From Cucumis sativus (taxonomy: Eukaryota > Streptophyta > Magnoliopsida > Cucurbitales > Cucurbitaceae), in the NCBI RefSeq assembly GCF_000004075.3, contig NC_026659.2, forward strand, positions 23,578,272 to 23,642,271: a DNA stretch of 64,000 nt. Direction: 5' to 3'. How positions within the stretch are numbered: the stretch's first letter is position 1; the number at the start of each line of letters is the position of its first letter. Made by a program: the position numbers and the translations under genes. This document shows, in pieces, positions 11,610-25,100 of this stretch. The notes under the pieces were generated by a model, which had not been told where the DNA came from, did no database searches, and saw only the letters and a program-made list of their open reading frames with translations.

Positions 11610-14141
11610 ATGATTCAACTTATTACTGAAACTCTGATGGGTATCCAGAATAAATCAAACTCTAGTAGAGCCCTTGAAGGTCTCCATGGAGTTACTATTG
11701 TGGCTGAGTCGCAATTCACAGTGGAGAAGACTACACAAGATGGGGAGTTTTCTCAGAGTAGTTGTGGAAATTCAGTTATAAGTGTGAATCAGTCGTTGCT
11801 AAAGCAGTAAGTAACATGAAAACTGCTACAAGTTACTCTAGTTACCAAAAGTTTAAACTCCTTAACATTTTCCTTCTCCCTATACTCCTACCCTCTCGCA
11901 CCCTTATGTTACATTACTCGGTTACAAGTTTGAGCCTGCCAAAGGTAACTGTCAATCTAAGTTCCACAGCCCCCATCACTTATATTGTTGAAACCACCAA
12001 GTCATATAATGATGACAATCGGTGTAATTTATCCTATTGCACAGTCTGATTCCCACCAGCTTTAGTAAGTCTACATAATCGAGTGAATAACAAAAACTGA
12101 CTTTACCATGGTAATAACGGTTTCTTTCATGATCTTCAGATGGGTATGGGAGCAAAGACCATCCTGTCTGAGACCTGTCGGGGGTTGTATACAAGGTATA
12201 GTCTTGAAATTGCTTCACCTTTGTAGTGTTGAATTGAGATTTGTTCTCCAATATCATCTCCAAGGGACAAAAGTTAAATAAGTTTTCTATGAGGCTTGAG
12301 CCTAGGACTTGGAGAATATCTTTAAACATCTCAAGGCCTTAGCACAAAATCACCCTTGAGATCCGTTCTTTAGCGTTATTTATAAATGGTTCCTAAATAT
12401 TGATCCCTCTTTTATTTTGTTGGTAGGTGATCGGAATTTGGCAGAGAGGGTGGCTAATGTGCTTACCTCACTTCCTTTTATTGCTCTTGGAGTCCAGGCA
12501 CCTAGGTATTTACTGCTGAACGTTTTCTTGCAATGATACATATCTATCTAGGTGCTTGTCTGATTATTTGCCCATGACTTTGGGGGCAGGAGGAATTTCT
12601 CAATGAAGCTATATGCTAATTCATTGATTGGAGTCGGAGTTGCCTCGAGTTTATATCATTCTTCTAGAGGAAAAGTTAGACAATACCTAAGATGGGCCGA
12701 CTACACAATGATAGCTGCAGCCACAGTGGTAAGTTAAAAAATGGATTTGTTTGTTGAAATAAAAAAAAAAGGGCAGTTGCCAACTCACTAGGAGTTATCA
12801 AGAGCTTAGCTTAACTGACATTTGTATGTACATGAAGACCAGGAGGTCTCGGGTTCAAATCTACACCCCTTGTTTGTAAACTTTAAAAAAAACAACTCAC
12901 AGAAGGCATAAAACTTGCTAATATGGGGTATGAGAATTACTTAGATTGGGTGATGTATGATTAGGTGATTTACATTGAGTTCCTTTTCTACGCATGTTTG
13001 AAATTTATGATGTCCAGAGACCAGAACAATGCTTGATGTACTGATAGTCATCCTACGGTATCCCTGAATACTGGAGCTACGAATAAAAAGATATTTAGCT
13101 TCTACATGTGAAATTTAACTTTCATTGATTTTTTCTGTCTTCCCTTAATTTAAAAGTGCAAAAGTCGTTTGGTAATCTCATTTATACTAATGATATGTTT
13201 TGATTTTCAACCTGAGATGCTTGGATTTTCTCATGTCTCAGTTGATGATTCAGTAGTAGTTTCTAGAGTCAAATTTCAATGTTTGAAATAATGAATCAAT
13301 GATAACTAAACTTTTTGAGGTATTTGGACCCTCCCTCTCTCAAAGCTCGTTTGAAGTTATTTAGACCCTCGCTCTCTTAAAGCTCGTTTCAGTCCCTAAA
13401 TCATTCACCAAATAACGTACCTCTTCGGATCTCACTCACTATATTTATAATCAAACTTCTACTAGTATCCCAAATTCTATCCTAATAGCATTCTTACCTC
13501 TATCTTGCAGTGTCTTACAGGAGCTCTAAAAAATGACAACCCAAAGTTGTTGATGGCTGCATCTGCACTTCTATTGCCTTTGAGGCCTTTTACGGTTTCT
13601 GCTCTTCACACTGGGATGATGGAGGTAACATTTTAGTGTCACTTTTACTACAGCTCATTCCTTTACTCGTTGGTCGATATGGGTTGGTTCCGTATTACTG
13701 AAGTCAATTGGCAGCATTCTATATGAAGCTGGATTTGCTCAACTGTTTTCTTATACGGTTTTAGATGTCAGTGGATTTGATCATTGCTGTACCTAATCTT
13801 TCAATTTACAAAGTTGCCGTGTTTCCTCAAATTTTAGTCTCTTCGCTGCTATGAATGAAATAAGAAAATTTTATTTTCTGTCACGAGTAGAATATTAGTT
13901 AATAAATGCTAATGGTTTACTAATATATATTTTTATTTTTAAAATTCAGGTAATATTTGCAAAAAGAGCTTTGAAGGATCCAGATTTAAGGATGGCTCAC
14001 AACGTGCACAAAATGTCAACATTGTTAGGTGGTGTTCTTTTTGTTGCTGATGATGTTTTGCCCCAAACTCCATTCATTCATGCAGCTTGGCATCTTGCTG
14101 CTGCTGTTGGTGTTGGAACCTGCAATAAGCTTCTTGAGTAA
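11610..14141 (+). CDS. CREST-superfamily-like integral membrane protein
   Basis: Six coding exons join in phase: (11541 or) 11610-11806, 12140-12195, 12427-12505, 12590-12728, 13511-13624, 13950-14141, giving 258 aa from the ATG at 11610. The frame stays open back to the acceptor at 11540, so a few residues from an upstream exon may be missing. After a polar N-terminus comes WVWEQRPSCLRPV. Several hydrophobic segments follow: VLTSLPFIALGV, SLIGVGVASSLYH, DYTMIAAATVCLTGAL, LLMAASALLLPL, LLGGVLFVADDV and FIHAAWHLAAAVG. The pattern S-x3-H (SSLYH), then Asp (RWADY), then H-x3-H (HAAWH) in the last segment is the putative metal-binding set of the CREST superfamily (alkaline ceramidases, PAQR receptors, Per1, TMEM8), mostly lipid-bond hydrolases. 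The substrate is unknown; I do not recognise the plant subfamily by name. The polar N-terminal exon has no recognised domain. Confidence 0.75.
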
Positions 14142-16135
14142 TTTTTCTCAAGACATAGAAATTCGTCGACGCTGCAGTCTAGCTTTCTTGGAAAGCGGCA
14201 TTGTACAACAAGGAAGATTCTCAGTTGATCGTTATGTATCTATTAGATTAGTTTCTTGCTCAAATTCTTGAACCCTTGGATCTTCAACTTTTTCAGGAGT
14301 ACGCAAGAATAGATCTGTGAAATAGTTGATGTTGAAAAGGGATGATATTACCGCCATAGTTTATGATTAATGAAGAAAAAGAACAGAAGGAATTTATTTT
14401 AGTTTGATTAGAGGTGGAAATTTTTTTGGATTCTCATGAGCTTGTTCCAAATAAAAATGAAAGTTAAATTGCAAGTTTGGACGCTAAAATTTAAGATTAT
14501 ACTTACTAAATTCTACTTTGATAAATTTTTAATAGATCCAACAACTAATGCATAGAATTAACTTATTTGAGGATAACGGTGAACTGATTTCTAATAGAGT
14601 TGATATTAGAAATATTAGAAAATTAATAACTCAAGAACACCTTAATGATTTCTAATGCATACAACAAAATTATACAATATGTTTTATATAATTTTGTTGT
14701 ATTTTTTTTAGTAAAAAGAGGTTGATTTTTATTGGTGACCGACTTCTGTTTTTAATATGTTGTGATTTTTTTTTTTTTTTTTTTGTATATATTGGCTAAC
14801 TATGCCTGCATTGGAGCCTCTATATTTTAACTCTCACATGGAAAGCATCTATGAGAAGTGGTTGTCTTAAGACAATTGTAGATGCTAACAAGTGTGAAAT
14901 TCTTTTGCTGATAATGTGCATAATTGAAACTTAATAATGTCCATAATTGAAACTTAATCAAAAGTTGTCAAATTGAGTTTAGCTTGATAACAATTGATAT
15001 GTTTTTTCTTAGAAGGTCTAAGGTTTAATCCTTATTTTTTAAAGTGTAATTATTGTACTAAAAAAACAACTCACAACTCACTTATGACATGCATATCATA
15101 CAAGCCAATCACTACGTTATTTTTCAAATTAAAAGTTGACAAAATAATTACTTTAAAATATTAAATTTAAAGTATAATGGTAAAAAATTAAAACTTTTGC
15201 AAGTCCTTAGTCAGCAATGTGTGTGTCAAAAAAAAGATTAACATTTTCCCTTATATGTTTTGTACCAAGGAGAAAAAGCTAGCATAAAATTAAAAAAGAA
15301 GGGGCTGCGAAAAATGTTCAAGAATGATCCGTTGTTAGAACTGTTCAAATGTTTGAAAACAAAACATAAGTCAACTCGAGGATGCTGGAAATCAAAACGA
15401 AGATGAATACTTTCCTAACTCCTCGCATTCGGTTGTCAGAGACAGTATTTCAAAAGACTGAAGTACATCAATAAGCAATTGAAACATGGAAGGGTCTTTT
15501 ACACCTTTACATGGTTTATTGTTACAACTTATAATAACAGAGACAAAAAAACATGAAAGGAAAAGGGAAAGTGGAATGCTAAATGGAAATAATAGTAAAA
15601 AGAAATGAATATGATTGATATCTAACAAAACTACACTCACACTTCTATAGTATTCATCTGCACTATACCTAAAAACCTAACACAAAAATTTGAGAAACAA
15701 ATTGAACAAAAGTGTTTTCCCAACAGCTTGGTAGATACAACAGCTGCAGTTTCAAATTTAGTAAAACAAAAGCAATGCCTAAATGCTCTCAACCAATATA
15801 AAACTGTGGTCATCCCAAATCTTAGGTGCATCCAAATACCAAAAAGATGCAACTTCTCACACAATCCTATTTTTCTGTTTTTTTTTTTTTTTTTTTTTTT
15901 GTTTTCTTTTTTTCTTTTTTTCTTTTTTTTCTTTTTTTCTTTCCCAGAAATATCCAGATCAATGTGACCCCCTACTACAAATCCTTGAAGATCCCAAATC
16001 AGGTGTGCCCTCTCACTGTGTCAGAAAGGGAAAAAATTAAAGAATTACAAAAGAAAATGGAGGGTTAGCAGCAATCTGTGTTGGCAAGATTACATTTTCA
16101 AGGGTATACAGCCATCAAGTCTCCCATTCTGAAAA
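14142..16135. other. Convergent intergenic / 3'UTR region
   Basis: Lies between the stop codons of two converging genes. It contains 3'UTR sequence of both but no other supported gene. A poly-T tract (about 15877-15945, A-rich on the minus strand) probably falls in the fucosyltransferase 3' region. A short tandem duplication of AATGTsCATAATTGAAACTTA is visible at 14915-14960. Confidence 0.6.
15877..15945. repeat. T-rich low-complexity tract
   Basis: Runs of 7-22 T broken by single G or C. It opens spurious frames in three phases. Confidence 0.9.
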
Positions 16136-19100
16136 TCAAGGGGCTAATGACGATTTCGTATCATTTGATTTGTTGGTAAAGCACATGCAATCTGGACAAG
16201 GGAAGGTGTATATCGAATCGCTCGGCCTTTTCAGCTCAAATCCCTTGGAATCACTATGACTTCTCATGTTCAACATGTGTCGCTTGAAATTTTTCCATCT
16301 GGGAAAGAAAAAAAGAGGAAGGGTAAGGCAGATGTACCTGAAAATACCATTTGGAAAGTAGCAAGTAATGCATCATGTTTATGCTTTAAAATATCAACAA
16401 ATTAGCTCTCCCTCCCTCTATCTCTATCTCTCATTCATATTTCAGAAAAGAGGAATATAACTCATACCTTTGGAATACAAGGTTTCCTTCGTAATCATAA
16501 TCAACTCTAAATCAAAGGGCTATTGTTAACAAGAAAGATCCAGAACACTATTTTTTTGTAGCCCAAACACTAGGTGAACTAAAGACAAACAGAATTAATC
16601 GATTATTTGATCATCAATTTGATCTAAAGAAAGCATACAAGAAATTGACTGTCAAGATGAAAATTGATTAGGTTGCAAATGAAGATCTTGGATTGGAAAG
16701 TATCACACATCTAGTAACTCTCACGTTCAGTTTTCGTATTCAAAAGGATGAAGAGAAGATTGTGCATGTAACCGGGGAGTGAGTGATTGACATAAGTTGG
16801 ACAAGCATTAGCATTAGCATCAGCATCAGCACTATGAGTGAGTTCAAAAGAATGAGCTGGAATAAGGAGAGCATACTTGTAGAGCTACTCTTTTTTATGA
16901 CTTCATTTCAAAATACTAGTATTGTTACCTTCAACTTCTAATAAGATGTTTTCAATGGAGGAAGATTGCAGCCTATCAAACTATTCAATAAAAAACTAAA
17001 CAATATCCATTCTCATTCATTTCAACAGCTGGTTATCATTAGATTAGTGGCCGGAGGAAAGAATCCTAAACCTCATCTAAATGGTTTTCAGACTTGACAT
17101 AATCAAACTACTTGTAACTCAAATATTATAGCACAAGTGTCTCTTCTGAATTCGGATGAGGAAGATCAAACTATTAATGCAGCTTCTGGACAAGAAAAGA
17201 TAACGGCTATGGTTCAGCACCTCATGGGTGGTGTTTTTTCAATTTATTCTCTAATATTTAAAAAGTTTCAAGTCAGTCTTCTTACATTTTAACATTTCCC
17301 ATACCCTTTTCACTGATAAATGTTAAATTTTAAATGGCGTGATATATATGATTGGGGAAAAAAATTAGATAAAGAGAGGGCACCAAAGAGGGAAAATAGA
17401 AATTTCTGCCAAGTGCTTAAAAAAATGTAGAGGATTTAGAAACTTTCTTCTTCTTGATGGCCTAAAGTTTCCGCAAACTCAATGAAGTATCATGCTATGT
17501 AAGTCTATCATCTACCAGTTTTAGCATCCACTAACAGAGTATTATTGAAAAATGTTAGTGTTAGAAACTAAATTGGAACTAATCCAACCATTAAGTACTA
17601 TAGTATCTATTTTGACAAAAATAATATCTAAACATTCTGGGAGTCAGAACGGTGGCAGGGGTTACGCAATGTGTAAAAGGGAAGTGACATCTTAAATAGT
17701 TGGATTGAAGTCCTGGAGATGACCAAATGTAACCTCTTGATGGAGAACTTGTGGATAGAGAGCAGTGGATGCTTGTTGGTCCTCTTAATTGAAGCAGAAC
17801 GTAGCTTGTATTATATGGCATTATACCATATCCTGTCAACACTCCAAACTTCCTTCCCCTGCCTAAAAGAACTAGAACTAAGGGAATTCTAGAGACAAGA
17901 ACTCAGCAAAAAGGGTCTCATCTATGCTGACAGTTGCTGTTCCTATAACATCAGAAGGCATCCTAGGTAATCATTGCTAAAAGAACCTAAAAGTATTGCA
18001 GTAATAGCATCAGTTGGCAAGCACCAAGTTGAATCCAAGTTCATATAACATTGTCTCAACATCTTTTTCCCAAGGAAAGTACCACTCGGACGGAAAGGAC
18101 CAAATACATCTTGGGAGCACTTGTGGAAGAGAACTCAGATGCTGCATCATCTGGCTTAAGAAGATGCTGAATGATAGGAAATTTTCTGAAGGAGCTCTAC
18201 TCCCTTTTAATTATCACTGCCTCTGACCATTTATCCTTCAAGACACGAAAAAAGAATCTGGTTGCATTTGGTTTTCTGGAATACTCATGTAGGTATTCCC
18301 TCTACCAATTGCAAGATTTTTAAATCTGTAGTCCTCAAAATGGTGAAAATCTTTACCTTGTTGGGTTGTTGAAGAAAACCAACAAAAGTAGAGAGTCAAT
18401 GCACCCCTACCTTAATCCAAATCCTCGTATGTGCATTTGAGTGTGCACCAAGGATGGGGAAGTGAACATTCTTTGTACAATAGCTAGCATACTAATAGTC
18501 TATGAGCATCCTCTTATTTTCTGCCGAAAGGCTGAGGATGATTTAGGTCAGATTTTGTGGAGATGCAATTTTTGAGGTCGGTGTGTAATCACTTCTTTCC
18601 AAGGCTTGGATTCTTGCTTCCTAGGCATAGCATTGGGATACTAGTGATATGATAGAAGAGTTTCTCCTCCATCTGTCCTCTCACGAAAGGAGTTAGTTCT
18701 TATAGCTTATTGGTGGTGTGATATCTTGTGAGACCTTTGCAGTGAACATCACAATAAAATTTTTAGAGGGTAGTCGGAGGGATCCAAGCAATGTTTGGTC
18801 ACTCATTAAATTTCATATTTCTTTGAGCTTCAATTTCAAAGATCTTTTACAATTATTCTATTGGCACCATTTTGTACAATTAGAGCTTCTTTCTCCAGTT
18901 GGGTTGTCTTTTGTGGGTTTGGTTTTTCGTACACTTGTGTATTCTTTCATCTTTTCTTATTGAAATTTCAAAGTTGAAAATCTTCTTATTCTTTCAATGG
19001 ACTATAGTACACAGATTGTTCATGGTCCACAGAACAGGGACCAAAGTACTTCCTGTAAGTCCCAGGCAATCTTTGCCTTATTTAGAAAATTTTGAAATGA

Positions 19101-22100
19101 AAGGAACAGAGAGTTTTAACTGAGTAGTTTTGGAATATTTGAAGTACAGAAACTCCTCTTGAATCCTCCTCTCAAGATAAGGACAAAGTCCTTTAGCATG
19201 CTTGCATTTTTGTGGCTATTCTGCTATCTGGCTTGAGAGAAATTGTAGAACTTTAAGAGACTTTCAAAGATCTTGGGAGGAAGTGAGGGATAAGTTAGAT
19301 TTCATGCCTCCTTGTGGCCAATTTCCTAGGTGATGTAATTATCAGCCTATTAGGTAGGTCTAGTTATATTCTAAAAAACAAAGTCTTGTTCTTTTGGATT
19401 GGAGTCCGCAGTTGAGGGTAGATCCGTTCTTTGGAGCTGGTTGTTTCTCATCAAACAAAATATATACAATCACAAATCAAAGGAGTTTTTGAGACTCCGT
19501 GATTTGTTCAACTGAAAGATTTTATTAGGTACTTGAGCACCTAGGAGAGTCAAACCAAAAGTCACCTATTGGGATGGGAGAGCCAAGCCACTTAAGTACC
19601 ATATTGGTCATTCCATTCTAACCAACATGGTACAAAGCCAACCATACTATCTTGGTTACCACCCAGATTTTACTAAAACCTCCATTGTAGGCTAGATCTA
19701 ATATGTTTTCCAGGCCTCTTGATATTTTGCAACTTAGTCTTAGTTTAGTTCAGCATATTATACTAGTCGGTTTCTTATCAAAGAAAAAAAAAAGTTTAGC
19801 ATATTATATGATGCCTCAGATTAAAGAACTTGGACTACTGAGATGGAGAGAGCACATACCCAATCGTAGGGTTATCAAAAAGTAATGCTAACTTCCGCTT
19901 GTCTGGCCTGATAGTTTTGGAGTGTCCACCGTACAAGTATCTTCTATGACCCATCAGAAAATGAGGGAAGTTGCCACCCTGTGTTGTCACGAACACCTCA
20001 CTATGGAGACAAACAGTATAGTCTATAGCAGCCATCCTGGAAGAAAAATTCTGAAAACGAAACTATTGTCAACAAAAGACAGATAAAGCAGATCTCCAAT
20101 CAAATTTACAAATGTAAAAGGAATAGCTGAAAATTCAAAATCCCAAAACCTTGAATGGAGAAAGTTCTTCAGGTGATGCCAGCATTTCCTTCGTAAGCAG
20201 ATTTGGAAACATCTCCAAAAGTGGAGCCATATTTCTCTCAGCATCATAAATCTTTCCTGATGCCAAATAAATGAATGTGTTGTTGTCAAATCCCATCCCC
20301 CTAAGCATCAAACCAACCTGTTCAATACAAGTATTAGGTGCATAAACAAGACTCCTGATCTAACAATTAACATATTATCCAATTGAAAGTGCGATTTAAG
20401 CATCATGAAGTATAGTTTGTACAATGCAAAAGCAGAAACAGCAAGCACCTCTAAAGGAGTCATTGGGCATTTTCCGTTAACCCTTATGGCACCAGGACGT
20501 ATAACTCTGCCCGGTTTTGTGAATTTCCCTTTCCATCCTTTTTCTCTGGCTGCTTTCATGTCTTCCAACTCTTTATGTCCACCATCAAAAATACAGCACG
20601 AGAATGCAACCATATCCTGGCATTTCATGTTAACAAAGTTTGAAAGCAGGAAGAGGTTGCCAGACCAAAATACTCAGGTTTTCATTAACTCATTTATAGG
20701 GATTTAAACATATTCAACTTTTTTTAGAAGGTACCTCCTCAAAGCGAAGGTGTACAGAAATATACTTGCCACCATTACTGGCACTGCGTTCTCTCATTCT
20801 AGCAACCAAAATCTCTCCCAAGGATAATATGGGATTAGAGAATCTCAACGCTTTATAATTTGCTAAGCATCGAAGCCGTTGGACAGTAGGAGGAGCATCA
20901 AATGACAATCGATTTGCAAAAGGTGAAATTCTTATAACCCTGTAGTGAATAAAACCAAATTATTCAATAACGAAAGTCAAAATATTCAAACCATGAGTAA
21001 CAAGCAAATTAAAACCCCATTAGATAAGCATTTGGTTTTTGGTTTTTGGTTTTTGGTTTTTGGTTTTTTTAAAATTAACTAATTAAGCACACAACACTAC
21101 ATCCACCTACGGATTTCTGTGCTTTGTTGTCTACTTTCTAGGGGGCATTTCCAAAATCCAAGCCAGGTTTTTCTCCTTTGAATGATATTCTCTTGTTTCT
21201 CATTATCAAGCCAAGTATTGAAAACTATATATATATATATTAAAATTTTGTTAATGTTTTTTAAATTTGGCTATGGACTCGAATGTTTTCTTAAGAAAGA
21301 TAAAAATCAGTGAGAAAACAAGTACAATTTTAAAAAACCAAATACTTATCAAACACCTAAAATTTAGTTTATCCATAGGAGATACGCAATACCCTATATA
21401 TACACTCCAGGGATAATGCATGGAACCACATTGGATGAGAAGATTGTGCCCAACCTCAAGTTTCTAGAAATGGTAAAATAATAATACTAATATTAATAAC
21501 TTATACTGATTAAGTAGAGAAGAAACATGTACATTGAATAGGAGGGAGAAAGGTAAAGAAACGAAGTTGTTCACAACTCACTGTCAAAGCAAAGGAACGG
21601 TTGAAAAGTTCTCTAATTAGTGAAATTCTACGGGAAAAAGAATGAAACCCTTTTCTGTAGAGTACCATAAGGATAAAATTAAACCTATACACTCCTGGAC
21701 ATGTTCACAAGATCGAAATCATTGTCTTGGGCCATATCCACAACGTTTGATAGCCATAATCCATTTGCAAGGGATCATAATGACTCAACATCAATTGTAT
21801 CAGTATGTACATTATGCGTAAAGAGGTTTTAAAATTTATTTAAAAAGAAGTTCTCACTCTTGGTTAAATAAAACTTATTTGGGGGTTCAAGATTCCAGAG
21901 AAGATGAGACTTTTTTTTTTTTTGCTTGTTTACAGAAACCTCTAAGCTCATGAGAAGCTCCAAAGGAACTTGCACCATCCCCATCCTTGTTGCTTATGTT
22001 AAAAGGAGGTGGACACTTAGGACCATCTCTTCCTTCATCGTCCCTTCGTTCACAGAGGGTAGTCCTTCATCCTTAAAGAAATTGTTTGATTGATATGCTT

Positions 22101-25100
22101 TCCTATAAGCGTGGAGCCCAGGAGCTTTAAAGGTAAGGTTAAGACCTTGTATGAAACAGTGTGGCTAGAGCCCCTTTTGATTCCTCAGGAAGAGTCGATC
22201 AAAGAACTTTCAAAGTGAAATCACACATTTGACAGTTTTTTTCTTTTCTTGCAATAGTGTACAACATTCCTCCTGGTATCTTCCAATCAATTATTAATCT
22301 TCTAATGCTGATTTGAAATTTTAAGGCTCTTCCAACTTTTGTTTCTCCCTTGCTATGATGCATTGTAGCTTTTGGGCAGGGGTCCCCTTGTCTCCAGGTT
22401 CATGGGTTGTTCCTTTGTTAAGCCCTTCTAACACTTCTCTTACATTATTCTATTTCTATAATTGATGACCACATTCTTTATTGTTTTGAAGCAACTTGAA
22501 GGATCTCTTTTTCAAGTTAATTGCTACTTTAAGAACTCAACTTAAAGCATAGAAAGATCATACAGAAAAATGTGGTGGGAGAATCTTCCACAAACATTTA
22601 ACCATGCAAGTATATGATTGTCAATAAACCATAAGCTAATAGTTGGAACAGGAAACACTCACAGTTCTTCAAGTAATCTTGGAAGCACTGTATCCTTGTA
22701 ATATTGAATGGACGACCATGCCTTTATTCTGAAGTTGTAGACATTAGTCATGTTGTGGTCAAATCGTTCCATAATGTATTCCGGAATCTTGTTCACAATG
22801 CGTACATCATTCTCTAAGGTCTTGATAAAATACTCCTCATCATATATTTCGCTGAACTTGCTGAACAAAAAAATCCAACATAAAATAAATTAGTGCTGAG
22901 AAAAGGATCCACTGGGCAGATGAATGCACTACGAGCCTGTTATGAGATCAATGGAAAGCCAAAATTAGCAATGACAAAGATATTCCTTATAACCACTTTG
23001 TCTCTCCAAATTATCCTTGAAAGTAGGTTTTCACTTAGCCAAATGGTTATGCCTCTTCCTATTTTAGAATTAACCATAAAGAAGAAAGCTGCTAATTTAT
23101 TTATAAATTATACAATAACAAACAATTAGCTTCCTCTGATTCCATGATTGAAGACTAGCCGTGACCAAAAAAAGAAAGAACTTGCAACTGAATAAAAGTA
23201 GTACTAGCCCCACCGCTTGTAATATATGAAACCAATTAACTAGGAATCTAACACAAAGTAAATGAAATAGACAAGAATAGATAATGCCACATAAGACCTG
23301 TGAAATTCGTAATGTTTGTACTATGCAACATCAATTGCAACCCAAATGCATACTTATCAACATTTCTTCCTCTCTTCCTAATGAATATAATGAAACGAAA
23401 TATAAAATATGGCTAAAGCAACCTTAATTTAATCCAAAAAGAGACAAAAGCATTACAAAAATTATTGCATAAAGAGAACCATAATCAGTATGAATGAAAG
23501 AAACGACCAACAGAAAAGAGACAAATAATTTTCAAACATCGTCTGCATAGAAGTGCTCGTTTTAACACCTAATGTAAATAGGTAGGTACATAACACAGGA
23601 GACTAATTGTTTCAGCAGAGTTGAAGCGTAAACTTCAAAAGTACTTTACTGATTAGCAACAAAGTTCTTATATCCAAAAAAACCATTTATGTGCATATAA
23701 GTCAGTCTGACAGAAAGAAAAGGTTGAGTGAATTTTAGCCTTTTTTTAGCACCTTAACATCAAGCATCAACAAAAATGTTGATTTGCAGTATAAAGTATA
23801 TACGGACAAACCTAGGATCTCTCCAAATGCTGTGGAAATGAAAATTCGGGATTACAAGTGTTGCATTAAGATAGCCAGCCACAGCAACCGCATTGCATAT
23901 CTACAATACATAGATAACAGTAAGTAAAAACATAGAATGAGGAAAAGCATGATTACAGAGAGTTATTTCCTAGAGAACAGTTTCTTTCACAGGGTTGGGT
24001 AGTAGGTGATTTAAAGAAAGGGCAAGAAATTCAAAAAGAGGTAAAAGAAACCAACTGATGTTCTCTGCTGATTTAGACCTCCATTTGCCTCAACATAAAT
24101 ATACCCATTTGACTCAGGTAAGCCTATAAAAATAAGAGAAATTCAGACATGAGATTGTAAAGAATAAATGAAACAGAAATTTGAGTTTTAAAAGAAAAGT
24201 AGGGCAGGTAAAAACTTTATTTAAAAAAAAAATGCAACAAGTCTGAATAAGAACAAAACAAGAGCAATAACACGCATCTAACAAGTAGTTCAGTTAAACA
24301 GAGTTAAAAAACTATTCAGTGTTTTAAACAAGCATCTCATCTGAATAATAATCAATCTCTCATCTAAAATTATCTCCAATAATCAATTGAAGACAAAGTA
24401 CAATAGTCATAATAAATAATCACAGTGGGGTAAGAAGACAAAGTTCAAGCAGGTCCATGAGCAGAAAATGCATCACTACTGCAATAGTGAGTAACTTTGT
24501 AACGTTCTAACAGTGATATCAACTATCTATGGAAGGAAGAGGAACACAGAATGGATTCAGAGATGCTGCCACCTCTCAAAGTGGCTTTGGGGCTAACCTC
24601 AAGGATAAAAACCGAGCACCTTTGGCATAAAGTGATTTCCAGAATTAAAATGGAATAGAAATTAGGATTTTCTCAAAATGCAATAAAATCATTGAAAGGT
24701 GTCCCACTTCTTGAAGTGTGTTATATTGTAGGAAATAAACATGTACAAGAAACATAAATGGACAGAAAACTCAATTTCCAGAATTAACATTATTGACTTG
24801 TCCTTTACCTCCTGAAGAATTGTTGATACAGGGTTTCCACTGACCACCTTTATATGAGTGTTTCCATATTGTTGATATCTGCAGTTTGGATATTTAATGT
24901 TAACAAGAAATGCAGAATACATTGACATATAAAATTCATTTCATAACATCTTAATAGAGAAAAGACATTGGTTCATAGAATCGACCAAAATTTCAAGGAA
25001 GAAATAAAGAAGACATAAAATTTCAAAGGTAACACTTTTCAGAAGAATCAAAAGGGCAACTGCATGCAGATGAAAGGAATTAAAGAATTTCTTTAATTGC

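Noticed and set aside
15728..16068. Poly-Phe frames on the plus strand
   Set aside because: Translation of the T-rich tract in three phases, antisense to the fucosyltransferase 3' region.
21034..21068. Telomere-like repeat
   Set aside because: The unit is GGTTTTT, not the plant TTTAGGG, and it lies inside a MITE-like element, so it is no sign of an interstitial telomere.
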